64,000 nt of DNA from Cryptomeria japonica (taxonomy: Eukaryota; Streptophyta; Pinopsida; Cupressales; Cupressaceae): assembly GCF_030272615.1 (NCBI RefSeq), contig NC_081415.1, positions 417,288,757-417,352,756 on the forward strand, given 5' to 3'. The notes below the pieces were generated by a model, which did no database searches, was not told where the DNA came from, and saw only the letters and a program-made list of their open reading frames with translations. A program made the position numbers and the translations under genes. This document shows, piece after piece, positions 1 through 11,000 of the stretch; position 1 is the first letter of the stretch, and every line of letters begins with the position of its first letter.

Positions 1-695
1 TCACTTTAGACAGCGAGGACTGTTGTCTGTGAACATCAATCCGTAGTTGAAATTACTGAATTTTATTATAATAATATGTATTAGCGTTAAGATTTGGGAT
101 TTTAACGTGATTACATGTATTCATTGTATTCCTGCTGTTTATTTCTAACTCCACTCTTGAATGTGATACTTAATAATACTGGAAAGCGGCTTTTCTCCAT
201 TCATATTGAGTCTAAAGCTTAATATCATGATTCTAACATACGGTCTAAATATTATCACATTCCTTCAATAAAAGGGTAAATAATCTATTCTTTATTCTTA
301 CATATATTTTCACAATATATGAATTAGATTGTATAATCTAATTTATAAAATAGGGTTTAAGTTAGATCATGCAAACTAAACTGTTTTCTTTAGGTTTTAC
401 AAGATAATGTTTTAGAAAGTAATTGTTTTCTATCAAGATAAATGAGTTTTACAGGAAAGACCCAAACCCAAATCCACCAACAAAAAATATTAGATTATAA
501 TAGATATTGTGAAAGCAATAAATAGGTTTTAGAAAGTAATTGTTTATGTTATTTTTTTTTAATTGAGTTGTTATGAATACATGATTATTTTAGGTTATTA
601 GATATAAATTGAAAAGCATCATGTAATTGCGTAGATTTATTTATTTTTAGAATTGCTTGAGCAATTTACATCTCTATAAATAGAATGATAACTTA
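1..695. other. AT-rich spacer, no gene seen
   Basis: This is AT-rich sequence with no open reading frame of note, no recognised protein similarity and no clear repeat. It ends at the target duplication of the first LTR element. It is probably intergenic or decayed repeat DNA. Confidence 0.5.
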
Positions 696-700
696 TTTGT

Positions 701-1215
701 TGTTGGAATAAATAATTCATATATTAATTATTCACATAATTGCATTAATTCACTAAATAATCGATACCTTAGTTAGTAATTAATTATTGGCATTTATTAG
801 GTAGTTAACTAATAAATTATGAATAATTAATTAATATTTATCTCCATGCATAATGGAAACTAGGAAAAGCAAACCAGGTTTAGAATTTCGAGAGTTTCAT
901 GCATTGATTAGTCTATTATGTGCTTTTTGTGCATACATGACTGATTCATGCATTCTATTTTAACTCCCAGTCTATCTTGTAGACTCCACCATTTAGGATT
1001 TCTATCTTTAGAGTTAGATGTCTTTATAAGGATGTCATATCCTTCATTGTAATTAAGCAATAAGCAATAAGCAATAAGCAATTTCAAAGCAATACATTCA
1101 ATTATTGTTAATTGTTTTCAATTCTCTTTGATGTTCAATTTTCTCTTTATGTGTGATAGGTATTCTTACAAAAGATAACTGGGCTTGTGGGATTCAACAA
1201 TCACGAATTCTAACA
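701..1215 (+). repeat. 5' LTR of non-autonomous element
   Basis: This LTR starts TGTTGGAATA and ends TAACA. It contains a TATA-like TTTATAAGG near 1023 and a 7-bp tandem repeat (AAGCAAT, four copies at 1055-1082). The right LTR has only three copies, so this microrepeat changed after insertion or during reverse transcription. Confidence 0.88.
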
Positions 1216-2583
1216 TGGTATATGAGCTCTACATCTGAAGATTCTTGTTCGCTTATTTGGAGATTATTTTCATTTACAAAAAAAATTGTTTACGTTAATT
1301 TGAAGCTCACCATTAGTTCGAGAAGGTTCGAGAAAGTTAGGATCTTTCGTTTCGCTGAAATCCGATATACAGAGTATATTTTGCAAGGGTTTGAAGTTCG
1401 AAGGTTTTTCTCTGTTCTAGAGAGTACTTGAAAATTTAGAGTGTTTTGGGCCCAAAAGGACCTCACAGATGGATTCAGAAGGCTTATTCCATGAATTTTG
1501 ATATCAAATTTTCCTATTTTTGGTGACGGGAGCATTGGGGGCAAACATTTTCATTGGCATGCTTTTCAAGGCACGAAAATTCATACGGTCGTACCTATAC
1601 TTGCATTGGATTTTTTAAGGGATTTTAATTTTTGGCTGCTGACATCAGCATGACATCATTCTGACATCAGCAGTATTGTTAGCATGCATGGCCATTCTTT
1701 GATCCTCTTTGTGCCCTAAAAGAGGTGTTTTTTTTTGTTTTGGCCATAACTTGGTCATACAGAGTCGAAATTGGGAAAACCATATACCATTGGAAAGATA
1801 TTTCTGAGCCCGATCCAGAGATGGAGGTGTATTTTTCTGTTTTTTTCATTTTGCAAGTTTTTTTTCCAGTTGAAGTCAGAAGTTGCGGTTTGCACTCCCG
1901 AGGGTATATCTTGTGCATCCAGACTCTGTTTTTCGCAAACAAGATGGCGTTGAAAAGGTGATTAAATGCTCTATCCAGATCTCAGGTCCATTTTTTTAGA
2001 TAGCTTTCCATCCCACTACCTCTTCTTGCCAAAGTAATTAGTGACTCCCTAGCCCTATTTTGTCCTCCAATGATCGAAGCTCCATCTTTTTGGCACACAT
2101 CTCTATTTTTTAAGCATCATGGAGAATAACATTTAGATTTTTAGTACCTATCATACCTCTCCCTTGTCAGCATTATGGGGGGGTTTCTACTATTGGTGCT
2201 AATATTTCCTTGGTTTCGTGTTGGAGTGTTTTATGTATTTAGTACTTGTTCCTATGTACTAGGAGATTCTGGGCCATTTACCCTTGCATTATCCGTGAGA
2301 TGGAGAACTTATGTATTTATTCCTATGTACTGTGAGATGCATCGCGGCTATTTACCCATGCATTTTTCAGTGAGATGGAATACTTACCATATCGACACTC
2401 TTGCATTCCTATTTCTGGAGGTTCTTTTTTCAACATCATAACAGTCTTTCTACGACAGTGTTTGTAGCTTCTTCATGCTTCATGTTTCTTCATGTTTGTC
2501 TTTTGTTTCTCTTTTGGAGAGGAGTTTTGTTCCCATTCAAGGTTTTCTCCTTTGCTCTATATCTGAGAAACTTCCATGTTTGT

Positions 2584-2709
2584 TCATGGGTACCTCATCG
2601 GGTTTTAGGTCGGGACCCATCATGCATTCATCTTTGCATGCTTTTTCATGGGTACCTCATCGGGCTTTAGGCTGGGACTCATCATGAATTCATCTTTGCA
2701 TGCTTTTTC
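2584..2709 (+). repeat. Tandem duplication, ~62-bp unit
   Basis: Two adjacent copies of a ~62-bp unit beginning TCATGGGTACCTCATCGGG (2584 and 2646) lie inside the non-autonomous LTR element just upstream of the polypurine tract. A looser duplication around GTGAGATGGA lies at about 2295-2380. Confidence 0.75.
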
Positions 2710-2750
2710 CTATATCTTTGCCTCTCCCCCAGTTGTGCATTCAAGGGGGG

Positions 2751-3256
2751 TGTTGGAATAAATAATTTAGATATTAATTATTCACTTAATTGCATTAATT
2801 CACTAAATAATTGATGCCTTAGTTAGTAATTAATTATTGGCATTTATTAGTTAGTTAATTAATTAATTATGAATAATTAATTAATATTTATCTCCATGCA
2901 TAATGCAAAGTAGGAAAAACAAACTATGTTTAGAATTTTGAGAGTTTCATGCATTAATAAGTCTATTATACTTTTTGTGCATACATGACTAATTCATGCA
3001 TTCTATTTTAACTCTCATTCTATTTTGTAGACTCCAACATTTAAGATTTCTATCTTTAGAGTTAGATTTCTTTATAAAGATGTCATATCCTTCATTGTAA
3101 TTAAGCAATAAGCAATAAGCAATTTCAAAGCAATACATTCAATTATTGTTAATTGTCTTCAATTTTCTTTGTTGTTCAATTTTCTCTTTATGTGTGACAG
3201 GTATTCTTGCAGAAGATAACTAGGCTTGTGGGATTCAACAATCACAAATTCTAGCA
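2751..3256 (+). repeat. 3' LTR of non-autonomous element
   Basis: Direct repeat of 701-1215, preceded by a polypurine tract at 2743-2750 and followed by the TTTGT target duplication. It carries three AAGCAAT units (about 3102-3122). Confidence 0.88.
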
Positions 3257-3261
3257 TTTGT

Positions 3262-6020
3262 CTCTAAAGATGTGTTTGTGTAAATACTTATCTTTTGTAT
3301 TGTGTTATGATCCTCTAATAGACTAATTGTATGATGATACATCACTCAAAAAATGCCTTGTAGTGTACCCAAGAGATTGAATAACCACAAACTTTCCCTA
3401 GTTTGCCATATCTTTAAGTCAATGTTCAATGTCCATAAAGAATTTGTTTGTCTCATCTTCATATTTTTAATTTTGTTGAATTTTAATGGTTAATCTTCCC
3501 TTCAACATCTTATGACTAACATTTCTTCATCCATGTGTGTTTCATAAGCCATCTTGTGTAATTAGGATATCACCCATTCTAAGCATTGCCACTATGCCTA
3601 AATTCATTCACCTTGCTTGCAAACTTTGACAATATTTTGTACAACTTAAAAATTCCACTCTACATGAGAGGCCCATTCTCAAACCAATTTTGGTGATAAA
3701 TTTCAAGTCAATCATGATATCTAGAGTGTTTTTGACATATTTGCTATCATTTATTCATGTCAATATGTACTTTCTCTACATAAGATCTACATGCAAGACA
3801 AATTGTATTTTTTTACTTACTCTTTTGTATTTAGATTAGTAATTTGAATGATTTTTTTTAGCAGTGTTTGTTAGTTTTATTTAGAATTAGTCTTTCCTTT
3901 TAAAATAATGTTGGAAATAGGTGGTGGATGATTTTTTATCAACCCCCATACAATAATGATGAAGTGCCTTAACATTTATGTCAAACTGTGTTGTGAATTT
4001 GTCTTCAATGAGGTCCCAAACTATTTTGATATTTGTATTTTTTAAGGGGTAAAGGAAAATATTAATTACAAGGTGAAAAGGAGTCACACCATGCACATGA
4101 TTGATTGGTGAGACCCCTTGGTTGACAATCCATTCACTATGTCATAGCCCTTTCATCTATATCTTTTTTTATTACAAGCTAATTATTCCTTGCATTCATA
4201 TGGTAAGGAAAATTGGTGAGGGCACTTTAGAATGGGTAACCATAACTATAGAGCCTACTAAATTATTTTTACAACTTCTCCCTGCATAATAGGCTTTGCT
4301 TAATTTTCAAGTATGTATGACAAACTTTTTAATGTAATTTTAAATATTTTAGGGTTTAGGGTTTTATCAATGTCTTTTTCAATTTATTATCCAAGTAAAC
4401 ATATTTTAAAAGTTAATCACCAATAGGTTAACTATCTTCATATTATACCTAATGAAAAGGGTGAGTGCAGTATCATTATGGGCCAAATAGTGACAATAGG
4501 GGTTAAAAAAGAATTTTAACTAAGCTAATATTTGAAAATAGATATTTGACTTTTTGATTGGGCTAGGTGAAAAGTGAGTTTTACTTTGATAAAATCCAAA
4601 GCAAAATGGATATCCTTTTCTTAAAAAATGGATATAAGTTTCTAAGAAATAAATATATGTTTCTTAAAAAATGGATATCCATTTTGTAAAAGTTAACAAG
4701 TAAAAAGAAAGTCTTCTACTTTGCCAAAATGACTCACAATATATGAGAAGAGTGATGCAAAACAAATATTCAAAAAAAGGAGAATGAATATTTATTTTGG
4801 ATATTTAAATTTTTTTGATTAAATCAACCATAGTCAAGAGATAAGTTAGTTTTCTTCCATTTTTTTTTGAGGTTTTGATTTTTATTAAAATTATTCAACT
4901 TTTTAATATGATTTAGGTTTTCATTTATCAATTTTAGGAATTAGTGAAAAATTGTTAATTGTTGAGTTTTGAATTACAAATAGGTTTAAATGGTAGACAA
5001 AGGTCAAAACCCAAACCCCCCCTCACCAAACCTTTCTTCAATTGAAGAAAAAATTGATAAAAGTATTATTGAATTGAAAAACATTATAGAAAAATATCAT
5101 CAAGACCATTAGTTGTCTATAATGATACCCACCTTAGAGGGAAGTTTTTCTCATTTTAGAACCCTCACAAACCAACATGAGTCATTCTATAATCATAGTA
5201 CATTCAACATATATAACTATTAGACCTATTGCATGTTAGAGTCAACATTAGAATGAAAGAACTAACTTCTTTTGGATTAGCATATTGAAATTTACATAAA
5301 AAAAAGGAAGGATATATTATTATTTATTAGGGTAGTTAATGTTATTACAAGTCTCATTAATAACCTTTAAATTATTTTTTATTTAAATCTTACATAGTAA
5401 TCAAGCCAAAAGAACTGTAAGTATAATTGGATCAATAAATTGCAAAATCAGAGAAGATCCCAAAAGGGGGCATTATAGCAACCTACCATCATTGAGCATT
5501 TCTTAGGTATAATAGGTGTGGAAAATGTTGTAGAGCAGATGATGTATTGGAGCCTATTCAAATGAACATAGAGTGGACTTGAACAACTATTAGTGCCTAT
5601 TGAAATGAACAATTGAGAAGATGTGTGTAGGAAATGGGGAGTGGGTGAGTGACATAAGTGAGGTTGCGAAGCATTCAATTCTTGAATGCATTATAATTTT
5701 CTTCCATCAAAATTTTGTAGATGGGAAGGGATGTGTAGTTAATGTGGATGATTGAGAGGGAAAGAGTAGACAATGTAGGATAAATGTGAGGAAGTGGATG
5801 TTATAGGTGGTGATTTATTTGCTCACAATGTGGCATTGTGAACATGTACCTGCCATGTGCCACACAATAGTAGAGGTGGTCCCGACCTAAGATTGGTCAA
5901 CCATCCAAATGGGAAACTATTTTACTTGTTCGATTGTACATGTGATAGATTGGTTCCACATATGTGAGATTAAATTTTGTGTTGAATAGAAAATTTCCAG
6001 TGTGGCGGTGTATTTTTTAT
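3262..6020. other. Spacer without recognised genes
   Basis: About 2.8 kb of AT-rich DNA. The only coding-like stretch is a 40-codon frame starting at 4990 on the plus strand, with a Pro/Asn-rich start and a charged helical end. It could be a retroelement gag remnant but has no diagnostic motif. Nothing else is recognisable on either strand. Confidence 0.45.
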
Positions 6021-6024
6021 TAAT

Positions 6025-7190
6025 TTTTGGTCCACATGACACTCCACATGAACCCCCAAAGATAACCCACTCCACTATGAACCCCTCTCCCCTATATAAC
6101 TTTGTAATGCATAAAAAAGGGTAATTTGAATTCTTGAGTGAAATAGGTACAAAGGAAACAATGATTCGAGTCTTCTCTTGGTTAGTACTTTTTTAATACT
6201 TCCTTGCCAAAACTTATTAATAAGAGAGTGCCCCACATCCCATTTTTACATCCCACCCAAGACTTATTTTTACACTTCGTGAATGTTAAAATTGTCTTCT
6301 TCTTTCCATAGAGATCAATCCACACAACACTCAACGTGAACCCCCAAAGATAACCCACTCCACTAAGAACCACTCTCCCCTATAAAACTTTGTAATGCAT
6401 AAAAAAAGGGTAGTTTGAATTTTTGAGTGAAAGAGGTACAAAGGAAACAATGATTCAAGTCTTGTCTTGGTTAGTACTTTTTTTAACACTTTCTTGCCAA
6501 AACTTATCAATAAGAGAGCGCTCCACATCCCATTTGTACATCCCACCCAAAACTTATTTTTATACCACATGAATGTTAAAATTGTCTTGTTCTTCTTACC
6601 ATAGAACTTGGTCCACACGACACTCCACATGAACCCCCAAAGATAACCCACTCCACTATGAACTGTTCTCGCCAATAAAACTTTGTAATGCATTAAAAAA
6701 AGGATAATTTGAATTCTTGAGTGAAAGAGTTACAAAGGAAATGATAATTCAAGTCTTGTCTTGGTTAGTACTTTTCTAACACTTCCTTGCCAAAACTTAT
6801 TAATAAGAGAGTGCCCCACATCCCATTTATACATCCCACCCAAAACTTATTTTTACACCTTGTGAATGTTAAAATTGTCTTCTTCTTCTTCTTTCCATAG
6901 AACTCAGTTCACACAACACTCCATGTGAACCTCCAAAATAACCCACTCCACTAAGAACCACTCTCCCCTATTAAACTTTGTAATGCAAAAAGAAAGGGTA
7001 ATTTGAATTCTCGAATGAAAGAGGTACAAAAGAAATGATGATTCAAGTCTTGTCTTGGTTAGTACTTTTTTAACACTTCCTTGTCATAACTTATTAATAA
7101 GAGAGCACTCCACATCCCATTTGTACATCCCACCCAAAGCTTATTTTTATACCACATGAATGTTAAAATTGTCTTGTTCTTCTACCACAG
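6025..7190. repeat. Tandem repeat, four ~290-bp units
   Basis: The phrase AACCCCCAAAGATAACCCAC (or a close variant) recurs at about 6051, 6339, 6632 and 6928, giving spacings of ~288, 293 and 296 bp. Within each unit the order is the same: the CCCC block, CTTTGTAATGCA, a TTTGAATT block, CTTGGTTAGTAC, TTCCTTGCCAAAACTTAT, then CACATCCCAT. The last unit degenerates after about 7165. Minus-strand frames in adjacent units encode similar peptides, but unit lengths are not multiples of three, so these are not treated as genes. Confidence 0.88.
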
Positions 7191-7429
7191 AGCCGCACAT
7201 CCCACTTGAGCCCCCACATCTAGAGCTTATTATCACGCCTCATGATCCTAATTGAGCTCATAGCACGGTAGAGTCCATCATAGGGCATTATCAGTACGAT
7301 ATTTTGGCTATTATAAGGGTACATCGTGTTTTAATATCATGCTACACTTCTACCCTAGTCATCTAATGGCGGCTCACGCTTTCGTGTCTACCACCACATA
7401 TTTCACGTGAATTGGATGTTATAAAATAT

Positions 7430-7453
7430 CACTAGTACATTCGGGTCAAAATT
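7430..7453 (+). repeat. CACTA left terminal inverted repeat
   Basis: CACTAGTACATTCGGGTCAA followed by AATT, directly after the TAT target duplication. It is the inverted counterpart of 27119-27141. Confidence 0.8.
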
Positions 7454-7641
7454 TTGACAGCAAATTGTCGGAATTCCAACGGATTTTTGTCGCATTACCG
7501 ACAAAAAAAGCCATCGAAAACTTTTTGTCGGAAGTTCCGACTATCCTTGTGGTTGTCGCAATTCCGACATCAACCCCATCCTTTCCGACAGCCACCATTG
7601 ATACTCATACCCAGAAAGAATACCGTCTCGATCTGGGGCTA

Positions 7642-7857
7642 CCGTCGGAATTCCGACATCAAAGTGTAAAAATTCCAACAAAGGAGTGTCGTCAGATGCA
7701 CAACATCCTCGTCGGAACTCTCCTGGAGGCCATCGTAATTTTAACCCTTTGGTGTCGGAATTACGATGGCCTCCAGGAGAGCTCTGACGAGGATGTTGTG
7801 CATCCGACGACACTCCTCTGTCGGAATTTTTATGCTTTGATGTCGGAATTTCAACGG
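7642..7857. repeat. Subterminal fold-back (99-bp arms, 18-bp loop)
   Basis: 7642-7740 and 7759-7857 are reverse complements over 99 nt, separated by 18 nt. I count nine differences and all are transitions. Each arm contains GTCGGAA/TTCCGAC motifs like those in the rest of the CACTA left subterminal region. A 131-codon frame across this segment is an artefact of the palindrome. Confidence 0.9.
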
Positions 7858-7899
7858 TAGGCCAATTTTTCATAAAAAAAAAAATTATAGAAAAAGATT

Positions 7900-8085
7900 G
7901 GCATTGGTATCTCTATTCTATCTCTCTTCTCTATCCCTCTCTACTATCTCTCTTCTCTCTCCCCTCTCTAGGTCTCTTTCTCCATCCCTCTCTTCTTCTC
8001 TCCCTCTCTACTTCTCTTTCTCTACCCTCTCCAGGTCATTATCTCTTCCTCTCACCCTCTCTCTCTCTCTCACCTCTAGTCTATG
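7900..8085. repeat. CT-rich low-complexity tract
   Basis: An imperfect (TCTC)n tract directly inside the CACTA subterminal region. It creates a Leu/Ser-rich frame that is not a gene. Confidence 0.8.
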
Positions 8086-8089
8086 CATA

Positions 8090-11000
8090 TGAGCCTTTCA
8101 AACCCACTCGGGGGTAAAATAGCCCTAAGTTGGCCTTATTTTGAGGAAAAATGCAAACGTTTAAAGGATAAAATCAGTAATTTTCTACATTGTCGACCCC
8201 AATCTATGAAAACCTTCTTGTTATTTGCACCTAAATCTGTGCATGAGAGGAGTCCAAACCCACTCAGCAAGAGAAGAGCACCTTAAGTCAGCTATAAGGA
8301 AGGTAAATTCATGAATTTAATAAACAATTATTGGGTTGGCCGACCTATGGAGGTGAAATGAAGGCACAGGTAAAAAGGAAGCATATAAAACAAAGATCAA
8401 ATGCTCATCAAATTCAATTTGCAACCAATTAAGAGGAGAAGAATTAGGGAGTAGGTCTGTGAATTAGGGTATAAAATCAGATTAAATTTATTTGTGATGC
8501 ATTATTTGTTTTTCATTTCATTCACGATATGTTCTTTCTTTCTTTCAGGATGTGAGGACTTCATTACAAGGAAAAGAACACCTTACCCAGCACGTAGAGC
8601 ATGCCAACATCATGCTTCAATGCAAGGATGAAGACACTTGATGAAAGGAGGCTTCAAGGCATGAAAGAGGACATTGACATCATGGAGGGTTTTCACATCA
8701 ATATCAACACCAAGATTCACGAGTTTAGGATGGCAACATGAGGAGCTAAACCTATTCAAAGCTTTCAACAATGCAATACAAAGGAAGGAGCATCTCAAGG
8801 CACAAGGACAATGTCAAATGATGATCAAGATATTATGAGGATTCAACAAGGAAGAAACAGAAGACTATCTTGCATTACCTTCGAAAATCCAAGAATAGCA
8901 ATCAGTAGAATAAGGAGAAATCAATAAGGATTGCTTTAAAATGAAGGGATCTACAACACGATAGGCCATATGTAAGACATCAATCACCAATGATCAAGGT
9001 ATTCAAGTCAGAGTTACAAAGGTGATCAAGGTTGGATAGATCAAGAATAAGTGGGTTCTACATCAAGCCTAGGCATTACAAAGTCTATATCAAACATATT
9101 CACCAAGGTGAATTACCCCACAAAGAGGTAGATTTTTGAATCTCAAAGAGGATTTCATCAAAGCAAGCCATTCAAGTCAAGTATATGCACCATGAAGTTG
9201 AAGCAAGCATCATCAGTATGGAGATGCAACAAAAGGAGGACCAAGCATCATCAAACATATACTTCATTAAGCACACGGTCACATAAAAGGATCAAGAACT
9301 ATTAGGAAGATGGAAGGACACAAACATGATCAAGTAGATAGTTTCAGAAGAATTAATCAAAAGCTAAGGACTTGATCATCTAGATGATACAATTTGGGAA
9401 TATGTCCCACCACCTTCATCATGTTGAGAAAACTAGATAACGTTGAGTATCAAGAGATATCGCTCAATCACATAAGCTTCGTGATGATCGACTTGGGAAG
9501 TTGAGTTGGCATCCAATCATCGTCAACCTAATCAAGTGAAGCCACATTGATATGTCCAAGTTCATCGTACTTGATTCATCTAATGAATGAGCTAGTGACA
9601 CATTTCAATGCATCAAAGTTTGTTCAAGCATACCTAACCTATTTCCTCATTGGTTAGAATTCAAGGTGGACATGTGTCCTATTCAATGTAATTATTTAAT
9701 TGGCTAGAATGGAGTTTGTTATAACAAGCCCTAATTAGGGTTTCACTATATTATCTCGACTGTTGATTTGATAGTCAATCTGGGTCATTCATTATAATGG
9801 GGGTCTATAAAAGGCCTAGCCTTTTCATTTGTAAAGGTTAATAGTTGCTAGTCAACAATTAATAGTTCATAGATAGCAGTTAGATAGCAAGTATAGTAGA
9901 GTAGGAGGAAAGAAGGAATTGTTGCCAAGACTTGTTGATTTTAATACATGATCTTCATTGAAGCATGGTGGATTTCTATGTGTAATTTCTACTTGTTGCA
10001 TGGCTTCTTGTTACTTCTCAAGTCTAGATAAATTTCATATATTGCAATGGAGAAATGTGATGATTTCTTGATGGAATTCCTGTTCATACTATTTGTAATT
10101 TGCTGGTTGTAAGTTGCATTGTACGGTTAGTCTGAACTTCATCAAGCATAAGTTCAATTGTGAATGTTCACTTAAATTGCACTAGTTCTGGGTATTCGAA
10201 TGAATGTTCATGATATGAAACCCTTCATTATTCCTTAGAAGATTGCATTAGTTTTGTGTACTTGTTTATGCATGGCAAAGCAAAGCTTGATTATGGAATT
10301 CCTCTATCAAATCATCATCCTTTATTGTCACTATTCTTAGGATTAAATTAGATCTCTAAACCCTTTATCTCTTTTGTCTTTTATTTTCCAAGCAAGTTAG
10401 TGTAGAGTCCAAGTTTCGATAGAGTTCAAGAAAAATGTAAGCCCCCTTGCGATTCTAGCAAAATCACACCATATTCACTAAGTCTATCCCATGCAATTAA
10501 GTTGCATAGTTCGTATTGTAAACCTTGGAGTTTCTTTGATTGATCACTTTGTTTAGCATTCAAAGTTTCTTTGTTCAAGAGATGATAGAATACCTTGGTA
10601 TTTTATTGTGTTCGCGGTGCATAAAAAAACATCAATAGGTGGTTCTAGATGAAAGATAGTTGTGGGTTTGCATGCATGTTTAGTGCATGATTCAAGGAGG
10701 TTGTTTGCAACTTTCTCATTGAGGAGATGTTGGTATGCAATCATTAGTCCCTCATCATCTCTACAATATTTTCTTGATGGATTCCTTGACTAGTGGAATT
10801 GTTTGGCAAATCAGATTTGGAGTTGATTTGGTGTCTTTGTCTTGAGATACATATGGTATTTCTTTGTATCTCAGTTTGCAAGTTATTGATGTGATGATGA
10901 TTTTTACTTGCGTCATTGTTTTAGATCTACAAGTTACGCAGTTGTATGGATTTAATCCACCCATTGGTGATGCAAAGCCATTGTTGTTGAGACAGGATCC

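Larger units (their letters stand above)
701..3256 (+). mobile_element. Non-autonomous LTR retrotransposon, complete
   Basis: Two direct repeats (701-1215 and 2751-3256) begin TGTTGGAATAAATAA and end CTAACA or CTAGCA. The 5-bp sequence TTTGT lies immediately outside both ends (696-700 and 3257-3261), a perfect target-site duplication. Just inside the left LTR at 1216 is TGGTATATGAGC, two mismatches from the TGGTATCAGAGC primer-binding site common in plant elements. A purine run (AAGGGGGG) sits at 2743-2750 directly before the right LTR. Both signals place the element on the plus strand. The ~1.5-kb interior has no gag, protease, RT or integrase, so it must be mobilised in trans, as in TRIM/LARD-type elements. 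The LTRs are similar but clearly diverged, so the insertion is not recent. Confidence 0.9.

Noticed and set aside
3887-4096. 69-codon minus-strand frame (KIVWDLIEDKFTTQFD) as a gag remnant
   Set aside because: The resemblance to copia gag-type helices is too weak to support, with no neighbouring retroelement signals.
6182-6693. Minus-strand frames with repeated VGYLWGF...LLISFGK
   Set aside because: They derive from the ~290-bp tandem repeat; unit lengths are not multiples of three.
7465-7873. 131- and 110-codon frames on both strands
   Set aside because: They span the 99-bp fold-back, and mirrored frames are expected from a palindrome. No domain is present.
9700-10100. Solo LTR or host promoter around the TATA box at 9806
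   Set aside because: No paired repeat, TG...CA limits or target duplication could be defined.
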